Assembly (NCBI GenBank): GCA_029251405.1
Contig: JAQXDK010000006.1
Span: 1-64,000 of the forward strand
Direction: 5' to 3'
Length of the DNA: 64,000 nucleotides
Source: Flavobacteriales bacterium
GTDB lineage: Bacteria > Bacteroidota > Bacteroidia > Flavobacteriales_D > Parvicellaceae
Numbering within the stretch: position 1 is the first letter of the stretch; every line of letters begins with the position of its first letter. The translations under genes were made by a program, and so were the position numbers. Below, in pieces: positions 53,146 to 62,317 of the stretch. The notes beneath the pieces were generated by a model. It had not been told where the DNA came from. It was given only the letters and a program-made list of their open reading frames with translations, and made no database searches.

Positions 53146-54228
53146 TCAATTCTCAGATATTTTTTTGACACTTTGGATGGTTTGAGAATTTACTTTTTTT
53201 ACAAATCTTTTGATGTCAACTAACTTATCAAGTTGCTTATTTTCAAAAATAGACTCCAGTAACTCATTTATCAAAAGTGGAGCCATTAGCACTGCTTTAC
53301 TACCCATTCCATTGATAACAAATAAATTTTTTACTAAAGGGTGCTCACCTATCAAAGGTTTACGATCCGAAGTTGTGGGTCTAAAACCAAATTTTTGACG
53401 TATTATTTGTAAGTCATTTATTTTGACAATTTTTCCAATTTTTGTCATTAGTTCTTCTTTTGCTTCTAATGTGTTTTTATAAGTCCTATCTAGATGATTA
53501 TAGGTTGCCCCTAGAGTAAATAAATTATTACCCGTAGGTAATGAAAACACACCAGAGTTAAGTATTAATTTCGGTAAATTTTCTGATTTTATTTCTAATA
53601 ATTCTCCTTTGTTTGGGATTATAGGTAGATAACTAAATAATTCATTGGTATTTGCTCCGACACCCTGGCATAAAACAACATTTTGATAAGAAATTCCCTG
53701 ATAATTAAAGATTTTTCCTTTTATTTTTAAATTTTCTGATTTAAAATTTTCATTAATTATATTCTTTCGGTATTTATTTTTTACTAATTGTAAAAAATCT
53801 TTAACGTTAAGTCTATGAGATTTTTTTAGAAGTCCGTTTCCATATGGGGTTTTAATTTTTTTAATGGGTAAATTATTAAAAGCAATTAAATCCTCATAAT
53901 TCGAATCTGCGGTTTTACCTATCCAATTATTTTGCTCTTCGAAAGAGCTAAAAATTCTTTTAAGTTTATGATTTTCGAAATAATTGGTTTCATTTAATTC
54001 ATCAAATGAGGTATAAAAATCTTTGCTAAAATTATAGAATTCTTTTCCTCTCCACGAAATAGTTCCTCTCTTTAGTGCTAGAGGGTGCATAATTCCTGCA
54101 GCAACTTTTGAACTAGAGTTATTTTCGTAGGAGTTAATAATTTTAAAACGTTTTGATAATTTCTCAAGCTGAATAGCTAAAATAGATCCACTAAGCCCTT
54201 GTCCTACAATTAAGAAGTCATATTTCAT
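53146..54228 (-). CDS. FAD-dependent oxidoreductase (DAO family)
   Basis: The 360-residue protein has the FAD dinucleotide motif FLIVGQGLSGSILAIQL (GxGxxG, residues ~5-21) and the DAO-type SSKVAAGIMHPLALKRGTIS. A later conserved block is FGFRPTTSDRKPLIGEHPL with VINGMGSKAVLMAPLLI near the end. Relatives include glycine/D-amino acid oxidases and MnmC-like enzymes; the substrate is not apparent. It is cytoplasmic. Its ATG immediately follows the TAA of the LysE-family gene with no gap, so they form a two-gene operon. Confidence 0.88.
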   Translation of the reverse strand: MKYDFLIVGQGLSGSILAIQLEKLSKRFKIINSYENNSSSKVAAGIMHPLALKRGTISWRGKEFYNFSKDFYTSFDELNETNYFENHKLKRIFSSFEEQNNWIGKTADSNYEDLIAFNNLPIKKIKTPYGNGLLKKSHRLNVKDFLQLVKNKYRKNIINENFKSENLKIKGKIFNYQGISYQNVVLCQGVGANTNELFSYLPIIPNKGELLEIKSENLPKLILNSGVFSLPTGNNLFTLGATYNHLDRTYKNTLEAKEELMTKIGKIVKINDLQIIRQKFGFRPTTSDRKPLIGEHPLVKNLFVINGMGSKAVLMAPLLINELLESIFENKQLDKLVDIKRFVKKVNSQTIQSVKKISEN

Positions 54229-54876
54229 TTATAATGAATCCTTGAAAAATATTGCTAGACCAAAAAACATCAATAAGCAACCGATCAAAATTCCTATAAT
54301 CGATAAAGTATTGTTAGTTAATTTTTCCTTGAGTTTACTTGAAAAGTAGATTTTTAAAACGTCTACAGAAAACATAGTTAGTAAAGTGATTCCAAAAAAA
54401 GTGAATAACTTAACATCTGTTAGTTTCAACTCATTAGTTGCATACGTACAGGCGGCAATCCAAAACATCAGAACCCCTGGATTAATAGCGTTAAGTCCTA
54501 ATCCTTTAACAATTAATTGTATAGGATAAATTATTTTAGTTTCATCACTTTCAACCTCCTTAACTCCTTGAGCATCTAAATTTTTATCTCTTCTTTTCAA
54601 ATAATTTTTCCTAATTGAAAAAAAACCAAGTATAATAAAAACTAAACCAGCTACATATTGAACGTATTCGTTAGCAGATAACCAAACATTAATTTTTTCT
54701 GCTACAAAAAATGCAGCTAATAAATATATCGCATCACTGAGTAATATACCAAGGTCTAGGAAAAGAGCAGATTTAAATCCCTTTTTTATACTGGTTTCAA
54801 TTAAAATAAAGAAAGCAGGTCCTAGCATAAAGCTTATGACAATACCGAATAATATTCCTTTCTGAATTAAAATCAT
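54229..54876 (-). CDS. LysE family amino acid exporter
   Basis: The 215-residue membrane protein has six predicted helices and LysE/RhtB features: GILFGIVISFMLGPAFFILIETSIKKGFKSAL at the start, then LGLNAINPGVLMFWIAACTYA. LysE family proteins export lysine, arginine, threonine or homoserine lactones. The middle insert (RDKNLDAQGVKEVESDETK) is cytoplasmic and charged. It is followed directly by the FAD oxidoreductase gene, with which it is probably co-expressed. A terminator of the upstream small gene separates their transcription. Confidence 0.9.
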   Translation of the reverse strand: MILIQKGILFGIVISFMLGPAFFILIETSIKKGFKSALFLDLGILLSDAIYLLAAFFVAEKINVWLSANEYVQYVAGLVFIILGFFSIRKNYLKRRDKNLDAQGVKEVESDETKIIYPIQLIVKGLGLNAINPGVLMFWIAACTYATNELKLTDVKLFTFFGITLLTMFSVDVLKIYFSSKLKEKLTNNTLSIIGILIGCLLMFFGLAIFFKDSL

Positions 54877-54890
54877 TTTTTTATAAAAAA

Positions 54891-54910
54891 AAACCGCCCA
54901 CAGGCGGTTT
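54891..54910 (-). terminator. Intrinsic terminator of the 71-residue protein gene
   Basis: AAACCGCC (54891-54898) and GGCGGTTT (54903-54910) form an 8-bp perfect stem with loop CACA. Read on the minus strand, a nine-U tract follows. It lies 27 nt after the stop codon of the small gene at 54938 and just upstream of the LysE-family start. Confidence 0.88.
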
Positions 54911-54937
54911 TAAATCTTAGATATAGTAATAAAGATT

Positions 54938-55153
54938 CTAGCCTCTTAATAGTGGAAGACCAGTCTTATCACTTTCAACAACTGTTTTCCCAGAAGGAAC
55001 GTCGCATACAGAACATTTGTTTCCTTTCGGAGTTACTGTTCTTTCGTCTTTACAGAAGTAATATATAGTTTGATTTTGCCCACCTTTTAAAGTAACATGC
55101 TGTTCGTGTAAAAAGTAGGTATTTCCTTTACTATTTGTGTGTGAATAACCCAT
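54938..55153 (-). CDS. Small conserved cysteine-containing protein of unknown function
   Basis: The 71-residue protein reads MGYSHTNSKGNTYFLHEQHV, continues GGQNQTIYYFCKDERT and ends NKCSVCDVPSGKTVVE with GLPLLRG. The pattern HTNSKGxTYxLH, xGGxxQTIYYFxKD, and P-G-x-V-x-E is shared by a small bacterial family of unknown function that I recognise without a formal name. Here a CSVC pair is inserted, suggesting a metal site or redox pair. It is monocistronic with a strong terminator, so it is well expressed or insulated. Confidence 0.7.
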   Translation of the reverse strand: MGYSHTNSKGNTYFLHEQHVTLKGGQNQTIYYFCKDERTVTPKGNKCSVCDVPSGKTVVESDKTGLPLLRG

Positions 55154-55346
55154 TTTGATAAATTTATAATTAATAACTAAGTGAATATATTAAAAATATA
55201 GTAAATATTCTCTATAAATATATCTTTTTTGAATAATTTTTACAGAGGTAGTTATTGTTCTAAGATTTATTACGTCAATATGACACAATAAATTGTTAAA
55301 TATATTTAGCTAGGAACCCATAAATAGGCGATAAAAAATATTTTAC

Positions 55347-56657
55347 TTAGGGCTTTGACTCCAATCCATATTTTTCACAATACTTCTCGTAATTTTTAAT
55401 CTGATCATTAGAAAGATCTATTTCTCTTCCATCAATAAATGCATGTGTTACTTTATTTTTCATTATTTCTAGTGCATCACCATTGGATATAAATAAAGTA
55501 GCAGATTTACCACTCTCTAATACACCGTATTTTTCTAATCCTAGTATTTGAGCACAATTGTAACTGAGCGCTTTTATTGCTTCCTCATAAGGCAACCCAT
55601 AAGCAACCGCTGTTCCTGCTAAAAAAGGAAGATTTCTAGTTTGCATTTGCTCCATATCTCCTTGATTTTCAAAGCAAAATAAAATACCAGCTTCAAATAG
55701 TTTTGCTGCTAATTTGTAACTGTCGTCTAATTGACTTTGGCGGTAATGGGGTAAAGAGTGAACTCTATTAATTAAAACTGAAATTTTATTTTCTGCAATT
55801 AATTCAAGGATGTAATGTATATCTTGACCACCAACTAAAGTGATTTTTTCAAGTTTAAATTTATTTTTAAAGCTGATTATATCTTTGATTTGTTGAACTT
55901 CATCAGCATGTATATACAACCTTTTATTTCCATTAAAAATAGACTTCATGGCTTCCATTTTCAAGTCTATTATGTTGTTATTTGTTTTACTGTATGCTTG
56001 TGCTTTTAAGAAGAATTCTTCAAGTAAACTTTTTTGCTTCTGAATATTTTTTTGACTTTTTTTGATTTCTATTTGACTCAAATTCTGATTTACTCTGCTT
56101 CTTGGCCAATTTAAGTGGATACCCTCATCAGCTTTAATCACCGCATCTTCCCAATTCCAAGCGTCAAACCTCATTACTGAAGAAGTTCCAGAAATTATAC
56201 CACCTCTTGGAGATATTTGCCCAATCAGGACTCCATTTGATCGAACAGTAGGCGTTATTCTTGAGTCTGTATTGTAAGATGTAAGAGTTCTTGCATTGGG
56301 ATTGAACTTTCCAGATTCTCTATAATCTTTTGTTGCTCTAACGGCCCCTATTTCCATTAATCCTAAAGTAGAATTCATAGCGATAAAACCAGGGTAAATT
56401 TCTCTGCCTTCTATATTAATTATTGTATCATAGCTCAGACTATCAATCTTGTTTTTTTCTAAATCAGCAACTTGATTAATAACTCCTTTTTTGAAACCTA
56501 TGACTGATTTTTGAATTACAGATCCATTTCCAAGGTGTGCAGTTCCTCCAACTAGTAAAATACTTTTACTCTGTATTTCACCAGGTGTTACTTGAGAAAC
56601 GCCATTAAGACATAAGGACATTAGAATAACTATTGTATGTAGTAATTTCTTATTCAT
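55347..56657 (-). CDS. Amidohydrolase-like exported protein lacking the metal-binding HxH motif
   Basis: The 436-residue protein has a signal peptide (1-21) and an amidohydrolase-family layout: a small beta domain (VGGTAHLGNGSVIQKSVIGF), GREIYPGFIAMNSTLGL where active enzymes have PGxIDxHxH, then the TIM-barrel and C-terminal domain (SGKSATLFISNGDALEI, HAFIDGREIDL). The first metal-binding histidines are absent, so hydrolysis in the usual way is doubtful. It overlaps the upstream 1025-residue amidohydrolase gene by 8 nt, so the two are a cooperating pair, the smaller perhaps a structural subunit. Confidence 0.82.
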   Translation of the reverse strand: MNKKLLHTIVILMSLCLNGVSQVTPGEIQSKSILLVGGTAHLGNGSVIQKSVIGFKKGVINQVADLEKNKIDSLSYDTIINIEGREIYPGFIAMNSTLGLMEIGAVRATKDYRESGKFNPNARTLTSYNTDSRITPTVRSNGVLIGQISPRGGIISGTSSVMRFDAWNWEDAVIKADEGIHLNWPRSRVNQNLSQIEIKKSQKNIQKQKSLLEEFFLKAQAYSKTNNNIIDLKMEAMKSIFNGNKRLYIHADEVQQIKDIISFKNKFKLEKITLVGGQDIHYILELIAENKISVLINRVHSLPHYRQSQLDDSYKLAAKLFEAGILFCFENQGDMEQMQTRNLPFLAGTAVAYGLPYEEAIKALSYNCAQILGLEKYGVLESGKSATLFISNGDALEIMKNKVTHAFIDGREIDLSNDQIKNYEKYCEKYGLESKP

Positions 56658-59600
56658 CTATTTCAAAATCATTACACTTATGAAGCTTATTAACTTGTTT
56701 TTTTATTCTTTGGGTAGGTACTCCATTCTTTTTTGCAGCTATCATTTCAGTAATTAGATTTGAACGTTTTGCTTCATTTTCTTTAAATAAATCTTCTTGT
56801 TTTTCAGAATCGAAAAGAAGCCTTCCGTCAACATATGTTTGCTCTACTTTTGAATAAATGGATAACGGCGAACGGGTCCAAATTACAATATCTGCATCTT
56901 TACCCACTTTTATTGAACCAGTAAACTGGTCGATATGTAATAGCTTTGCAGGATTAATGGTAACTAACTTAAGAGCTTCATTTTCTGAGCATCCCCCGTA
57001 TTTTATGGCCTTACTAGCTTCTTGATTAAGGCGTCGACCCATTTCAGCGTCATCAGAATTAACTGCTGTTACGATACCCATTTTACTCAGTATACACGCA
57101 TTGTAGGGAATGGCATCTCTAACCTCGTATTTATAAGCCCACCAATCAGAAAAAGTGGATGCTCCAACTCCATGTTTTTTCATTTTATCTGCTACTTTAT
57201 AGCCTTCCAAAATATGGGTAAATGTATTGATCTGAAATCCCATAGAATCGGCCATTTTCATTAACATATTTATTTCTGACTGTATATAAGAATGACAAGT
57301 AATGAATCGTTTTTCATCTATGATTTCACTTAACGCTTCTAGCTGCAAATTTCTTTTAGGTGAAGTTTTAATACTTTTTTCTTTTTTACTTAACGAATTG
57401 TAATTATTTATTGAATTCTGATAGTTTTTAGCATCTGAAAAGGCGTCATAATAGATTTGCTCAACACCCATTCTTGTCTGTGGATATCGTACACTGTACC
57501 TCCAACCCCAATTAGATTGCTTTACATTTTCACCCAAAGCAAACTTAATAAACCCTGGGGCAGCAAGGATTTTCATATTTTCAGCAGTTTGCCCCCATCG
57601 CATTTTAATAATAGCGCTTTGCCCTCCAACAGGATTTGCTGATCCATGTAATAATTGAGCTGCAGTAACACCACCAGAAAGTTGCCTGTAAATATTTATA
57701 TCTTCTGGATTGATAACGTCGCCTATTCTCACTTCAGAAGTAATGGCGTTAGAACCTTCATTAACTCCATTCTGAATAGCAATATGAGAATGTTCATCAA
57801 TAATTCCTGGAGATATGTGCTTACCATCTAAGTCAATAATTTTTAAATTATCGCTTCCCTCTGTATTAATGTTTTTACCAACAGCTATAATTTTACCATT
57901 TTTAATCCAAAGATCTCCTTTAAAAGTTCCTAATTCATCGGAGGTCCAAATGGTGGCATTTTTAAATATAATATTTTCTTGAGAAGGATATTTTTCTTGA
58001 CAAAAATCCAGATGTTGATTGGAATTAAATGATTTTATTGGATCGATTGTAGAATTAGAATCTTCCGATACTCTATTGAGGTTTTTGTTTTTAATAACCG
58101 ACCAGCTTAGCCAATCCCCATTTTTATTTTGACCTTCACCACTCCATTTATTTCCTCCATCTTCAATTAATCCATTAAGTCTAATGTAACTATCACCTTC
58201 CGGGTAACTAAGGGTTACAGTGTTAGAGTTTCTTAAAAAAGTTGTTTTAATTTTTTTTTCTTTTTTAGTTTTAATTTTTTCTCCCTCGTTATTAAATACA
58301 AGGTCTCCATTTACAGTACTATCTGCTAAAAAAGGGTAGGAAATTATTGCTTTTGGAGAATTAACAGGTCCTGAAACAGTTAGTTTTTTTTGTTTTGCAC
58401 CACACATTAGTTGGTAAGTTCCTCTAATATCAATTTCTTCTGTAGGCTTTTCAAATTGCTTGCTTCCTAACACCCAGTTTTCGATAACATTAGAATTTTT
58501 AGAAAATATTTTTGAATCTGTAATTATGAAATTCGCCAGTTTACCCTTTTTTAAATTTCCACAAATGGAATCAATCCCTAACCATCGAGCTGGAAGCTCA
58601 GTTAAAGAATATATAATTTTTTCTACTGAAGCTTCGTTTTTAATACTTGAACGTATAGCATTAAAAAAATCTTTACTTTTCAAAGTAGAAGAAGTGATGC
58701 AATATGAAAGATTTTCTTTTTCAAGTCTCCCTAAGTTAGTGGAGGCGTATTTCCAATGACTTAATTCTGAAGTACTTACTGAAATGGCGTCGTATGGGTT
58801 GTCCAGATTCATAGGTTTTGGAAAATCAACAGGAATAATAAGTTTTGGATTTAGAGCTTTAATTTGTTCTAAATTTTCATACTCTTTTCCAGTCCCTTTG
58901 TAGTAAAAATCAAGATTAGCTTCCTTTGAAATTTTTTGAGCTCTAAAAAGATTAAGTTTACTTTCAACCATAAACATATTTGGAAGATGGTTATTAGCAA
59001 TTTGTGCTTCGTAAGAAAGATTAGCAGTTGGATGAAAATTCACATTGTTTTTTTCGTACCATTTAGAGTCTATGAAATATTGTCTTAATAAGGCAATAGA
59101 ACCCATTAAAGATGTAGGATATATTTGATTCGATTTTCCTTTGCTAAAAGAAAAGAAATTTGCTGCCTTATCAATTAAAATAACTTTTTTATAATCTTTA
59201 GTCAAAGCCAGTAAGGTTCCAGTCCCTCTAACAATTCCGTTATTTTGATGTGAAAGAACAATTCCATACCCTTTTTCTAAGTAGGGTACGGTTTTCTCAT
59301 GATCAAATTGTATAAAATTAGCAGTGTTGTATTCTGGTCTAACTGCTTCATTCCAGTGATAGGGCCCTTCTTTAGAAGACTTGTATTGGGGTTGATTAGT
59401 TCTTTTTTTTCTTTCTTCTTTTAAAACATTTAATTCACTTACTAGTTCAATAAACGAAGGGTAAATATGCTTTTGATTTAAATCATGAATAATTGCATTT
59501 TTGGGAATTGGAATACTTTCTCCAACGTCAGAAATTCTGTCTCCTTTAATTAAAAGCACTCCGTCGTTGATAGTAGTTTTAGAATCTAGATGAATAACAC

Positions 59601-59727
59601 CATTTATAAATGCATGCGTAGCAACAGCATTCTCTTGAATTCCAATATGTGGAATAAAAAGGTGATTCTGTGCTATTGTAAGCAATAGCACAAAAAAGGA
59701 TGAAACAAATAGTAGGTATCTTTTCAT
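56650..59727 (-). CDS. Two-module exported amidohydrolase
   Basis: The 1025-residue protein has a signal peptide (1-19) and two amidohydrolase-like modules. The N-terminal module (~25-430) resembles a degenerate family member (VATHAFINGVIHLDSKTTIND, GKLANFIITDSKIFSKNSNVI) and lacks HxH. After a ~160-residue linker region, the C-terminal module (~590-1010) has the metal motif PGIIDEHSHIAI with HSH, GGVTAAQLLHGSANPVGGQ, the metal-ligand region RFITCHSYIQSEI and FTHILEGYKVADKM, Asp in VTAVNSDDAEMGRR, and KVGKDADIVIWTRSPL. Family enzymes are imidazolonepropionase-like hydrolases. The substrate is unknown. It begins the pair ending at 55347. Confidence 0.85.
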   Translation of the reverse strand: MKRYLLFVSSFFVLLLTIAQNHLFIPHIGIQENAVATHAFINGVIHLDSKTTINDGVLLIKGDRISDVGESIPIPKNAIIHDLNQKHIYPSFIELVSELNVLKEERKKRTNQPQYKSSKEGPYHWNEAVRPEYNTANFIQFDHEKTVPYLEKGYGIVLSHQNNGIVRGTGTLLALTKDYKKVILIDKAANFFSFSKGKSNQIYPTSLMGSIALLRQYFIDSKWYEKNNVNFHPTANLSYEAQIANNHLPNMFMVESKLNLFRAQKISKEANLDFYYKGTGKEYENLEQIKALNPKLIIPVDFPKPMNLDNPYDAISVSTSELSHWKYASTNLGRLEKENLSYCITSSTLKSKDFFNAIRSSIKNEASVEKIIYSLTELPARWLGIDSICGNLKKGKLANFIITDSKIFSKNSNVIENWVLGSKQFEKPTEEIDIRGTYQLMCGAKQKKLTVSGPVNSPKAIISYPFLADSTVNGDLVFNNEGEKIKTKKEKKIKTTFLRNSNTVTLSYPEGDSYIRLNGLIEDGGNKWSGEGQNKNGDWLSWSVIKNKNLNRVSEDSNSTIDPIKSFNSNQHLDFCQEKYPSQENIIFKNATIWTSDELGTFKGDLWIKNGKIIAVGKNINTEGSDNLKIIDLDGKHISPGIIDEHSHIAIQNGVNEGSNAITSEVRIGDVINPEDINIYRQLSGGVTAAQLLHGSANPVGGQSAIIKMRWGQTAENMKILAAPGFIKFALGENVKQSNWGWRYSVRYPQTRMGVEQIYYDAFSDAKNYQNSINNYNSLSKKEKSIKTSPKRNLQLEALSEIIDEKRFITCHSYIQSEINMLMKMADSMGFQINTFTHILEGYKVADKMKKHGVGASTFSDWWAYKYEVRDAIPYNACILSKMGIVTAVNSDDAEMGRRLNQEASKAIKYGGCSENEALKLVTINPAKLLHIDQFTGSIKVGKDADIVIWTRSPLSIYSKVEQTYVDGRLLFDSEKQEDLFKENEAKRSNLITEMIAAKKNGVPTQRIKKQVNKLHKCNDFEIDE

Positions 59728-59795
59728 TTACAATGAAATTAAAAATATTAACTATATCTTGTAGCTTAATTTAAAAAAAAATAATATTTAGCTGT

Positions 59796-60224
59796 ATGAA
59801 AGCATTAGTTTCCGCACATTCTGGATTAAGATGGATAGTATTATTAGCCTTGTTATTCTCAATAGTCGTTTCTTTGATTAATAGAGATTCTAATGAGATT
59901 AGTAAAAAACAAAAACTTATTTATTTAGCAGCCTTAATTTCATCACATATTCAATTACTAATAGGATTAATTCTCTATTTCTTGAGTAGTAAAGTTGTTT
60001 TTTCAAAAGAAACCATGGGGAACACAATTACTAGATTCTTCACTGTTGAACATGTCTTAGGAATGGTCTTAGCTATTGCATTGGTAACCATAGGTTACAG
60101 TAAAAGCAAAAAGGCTAAAAATCACAAAAAAATACTATTGTTTTACACTCTAGCATTAGTAGTAATTTTCCTTTCTATTCCTTGGCCTTTTAGAGAAGCA
60201 TTAGGTGTTGCAAATTGGGCTTAA
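59796..60224 (+). CDS. Four-helix membrane protein (cytochrome b-like annotation in Bacteroidota)
   Basis: The 142-residue protein has four hydrophobic segments: LRWIVLLALLFSIVVSLI, LIYLAALISSHIQLLIGLIL, TVEHVLGMVLAIALVTIGYS and ILLFYTLALVVIFLSIPW. A His appears in helix 1 (AHSGLRW), in helix 2 (SSHIQLL) and in helix 3 (VEHVLGM), which could bind heme, and similar small proteins are sometimes annotated as cytochrome b. I infer rather than prove this. It is divergent from the amidohydrolase pair and 3 nt before hflX, so the two are likely one operon. Confidence 0.75.
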   Translation: MKALVSAHSGLRWIVLLALLFSIVVSLINRDSNEISKKQKLIYLAALISSHIQLLIGLILYFLSSKVVFSKETMGNTITRFFTVEHVLGMVLAIALVTIGYSKSKKAKNHKKILLFYTLALVVIFLSIPWPFREALGVANWA

Positions 60225-60227
60225 TAT

Positions 60228-61349
60228 ATGGAAAAAGCCGTTTTAGTAGGAATTCATTATTCTTCTCAAACCAAAGCCCAAACCAATGAGTTTTTAGATG
60301 AATTAGCTTTTTTAGCAACAACATCAGGAGCTAAAACCATCCAGCGTTTTACACAATCGTTGAATGTCCCACATACCACTACATTTGTTGGTAAAGGTAA
60401 ATTAACAGAAATCACACAATTTATTAAAGAAAATGAAATAGACCTAGCCATTTTCGACGACGATCTTACCCCATCTCAGTTAAGGAATATAGAGAAGCAA
60501 TTGTGTTGCAAAATATTAGACAGAAGTAATTTAATTCTTGATATTTTCGCTAGTAGGGCAAGAACTTCACATGCGAAAACACAAGTAGAACTTGCTCAAT
60601 ACCAATATTTACTCCCTAGACTAACAAGAATGTGGACGCACCTAGAAAGACAAAAAGGGGGAATTGGAATGAGAGGCCCTGGGGAAACTCAAATTGAAAC
60701 AGATAGAAGAATAATTAATCAAAAAATTAGCAACCTTAAACAAAAGCTAATTAAAATAGATAAGCAAAAATCTGCCCAAAGAAATAACAGAGGGAATATG
60801 GTTAAAGTTGCTTTAGTAGGCTACACCAATGTAGGGAAATCTACACTAATGAACATTATAAGTAAATCTAAAGTTTTTGCAGAAAACAAACTATTTGCAA
60901 CTCTAGACACCACGGTTAGAAAAGTAGTTGTTGACCAAATTCCCTTTCTGCTAAGTGACACTGTTGGGTTTATTAGAAAATTACCGCATCAACTTATTGA
61001 GTCATTCAAGTCCACTTTAGATGAGGTTAGAGACGCAGATATCTTGATTCATGTAGTAGATTTGTCCCATACTGTATATGAAGACCAAATGGCCTCAGTT
61101 AATGAAACTTTAAATGAGTTACTAGAAAAACCTAAATCTACTATTCTTTGTTTTAACAAGATAGACTTAATGGAAAAAAAAGAACTTAATGCACTTAAAG
61201 AATACTGGGAAAATAAAGACATCAAAGTTGTTTTTATTTCAGCTCAAACAAAAAGCAATATAACTAGTTTAAAAACAGAACTATTCGATCAAGTAAAAGA
61301 CATTCATTTTACAAGATTTCCGTTTAATAAAACCCAAATTTATTATTAG
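60228..61349 (+). CDS. hflX: GTPase HflX
   Basis: The 373-residue Era-superfamily GTPase has the HflX N-terminal domain (EFLDELAFLATTSGAKTIQRF) and the signature RGPGETQIETDRR. The P-loop is VALVGYTNVGKSTLMN, the G3 region is LLSDTVGFIRKLPHQLI, and the NKID motif is LCFNKIDLM. HflX rescues stalled or heat-inactivated ribosomes by splitting the 70S particle. The length is typical. It starts 3 nt after the four-helix membrane protein gene and is followed after 26 nt by the epimerase gene. Confidence 0.95.
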   Translation: MEKAVLVGIHYSSQTKAQTNEFLDELAFLATTSGAKTIQRFTQSLNVPHTTTFVGKGKLTEITQFIKENEIDLAIFDDDLTPSQLRNIEKQLCCKILDRSNLILDIFASRARTSHAKTQVELAQYQYLLPRLTRMWTHLERQKGGIGMRGPGETQIETDRRIINQKISNLKQKLIKIDKQKSAQRNNRGNMVKVALVGYTNVGKSTLMNIISKSKVFAENKLFATLDTTVRKVVVDQIPFLLSDTVGFIRKLPHQLIESFKSTLDEVRDADILIHVVDLSHTVYEDQMASVNETLNELLEKPKSTILCFNKIDLMEKKELNALKEYWENKDIKVVFISAQTKSNITSLKTELFDQVKDIHFTRFPFNKTQIYY

Positions 61350-61375
61350 ATTCTTTTTTGTTATCTTCAATCCGC

Positions 61376-62317
61376 ATGGGAAATAAATTAATAATAGGTT
61401 CTTCAGGACAAATTGGAGTAGAGTTAATTGAGCAACTTTCAAAGTTACATGGAGCAGATAAAATAATAGCATCTGACATAAAACCCGCAACAAAAAATAT
61501 AATTGAGGGAGTAACTTACCTTACTTTAGATGTTCTCGATAAAGAGAAATTACTAGATACAGTTAAAAAATATAATATTTCTGAAGTTTATTTACTTGCA
61601 GCCATGTTGTCAGCGGTTGCAGAAAAGAATATTCAATTTGCTTGGGATCTAAATATGAAAGGACTTTTTCATGTTCTTGACTTAGCAAAAGAAAATTACA
61701 TAAAGAAAATATTTTGGCCCAGCTCAATTGCTGTTTTTGGCCCAACGAGCCCTAAGATAGGTACCCCTCAAACTACAATATTGGAACCATCTACTGTTTA
61801 TGGAATAAGTAAAATGTCTGGCGAAAGATGGTGTGAATATTATTTCTTAAAATACGGTGTTGATGTAAGAAGTTTAAGGTATCCAGGAATAATTAGCTAT
61901 AAATCCCCACCGGGTGGAGGTACTACCGACTATGCGATTGAGATTTTCCATTCCGTAATCAACAAAAACAGCTATGATTGTTTTATAGAGGAAGATGTTC
62001 AACTACCAATGATATATATGGACGATGCTATTAGAGCTACCCTAGAACTAATGAATTGCGATAGAAAAAAATTATCAATTAACTCTAGTTATAATTTGTC
62101 TGGAATTAGTTTTTCACCAAAAGAAATTGCTTTAGCCATAAAAAAAATACATACTGATTTTTCTATTACCTACAATCCTGATTTTAGAAATAACATTGCT
62201 TTGTCTTGGCCTTCTTCAATTGACGATTCTATAGCTAGAAAGGATTGGCTTTGGAGTCACGAATTTAATCTTGAAAAAACAGTTGAAAAAATGCTGTTTG
62301 GGATTACGACTTTATAA
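61376..62317 (+). CDS. NAD-dependent epimerase/dehydratase, L-threonine 3-dehydrogenase-like
   Basis: The ATG at 61376 gives MGNKLIIGSSGQIGVELIEQL, with the Rossmann GxxGxxG motif near residue 10; a TTG at 61358 is less convincing. The SDR catalytic YxxxK is in VYGISKMSGERW (near residue 143). RYPGIISYKSPPGGGTTDYA is the fingerprint of the SDR-type threonine 3-dehydrogenases and their relatives, which turn L-threonine to 2-amino-3-oxobutanoate with NAD+. The length (~313 residues) fits. It overlaps the convergent acyltransferase gene by 6 nt. Confidence 0.92.
   Translation: MGNKLIIGSSGQIGVELIEQLSKLHGADKIIASDIKPATKNIIEGVTYLTLDVLDKEKLLDTVKKYNISEVYLLAAMLSAVAEKNIQFAWDLNMKGLFHVLDLAKENYIKKIFWPSSIAVFGPTSPKIGTPQTTILEPSTVYGISKMSGERWCEYYFLKYGVDVRSLRYPGIISYKSPPGGGTTDYAIEIFHSVINKNSYDCFIEEDVQLPMIYMDDAIRATLELMNCDRKKLSINSSYNLSGISFSPKEIALAIKKIHTDFSITYNPDFRNNIALSWPSSIDDSIARKDWLWSHEFNLEKTVEKMLFGITTL

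Noticed and set aside
55154-55346. Gene in the 193-nt gap upstream of the 71-residue protein
   Set aside because: Strongly A/T-rich with stops in every frame; most likely the promoter and leader region.
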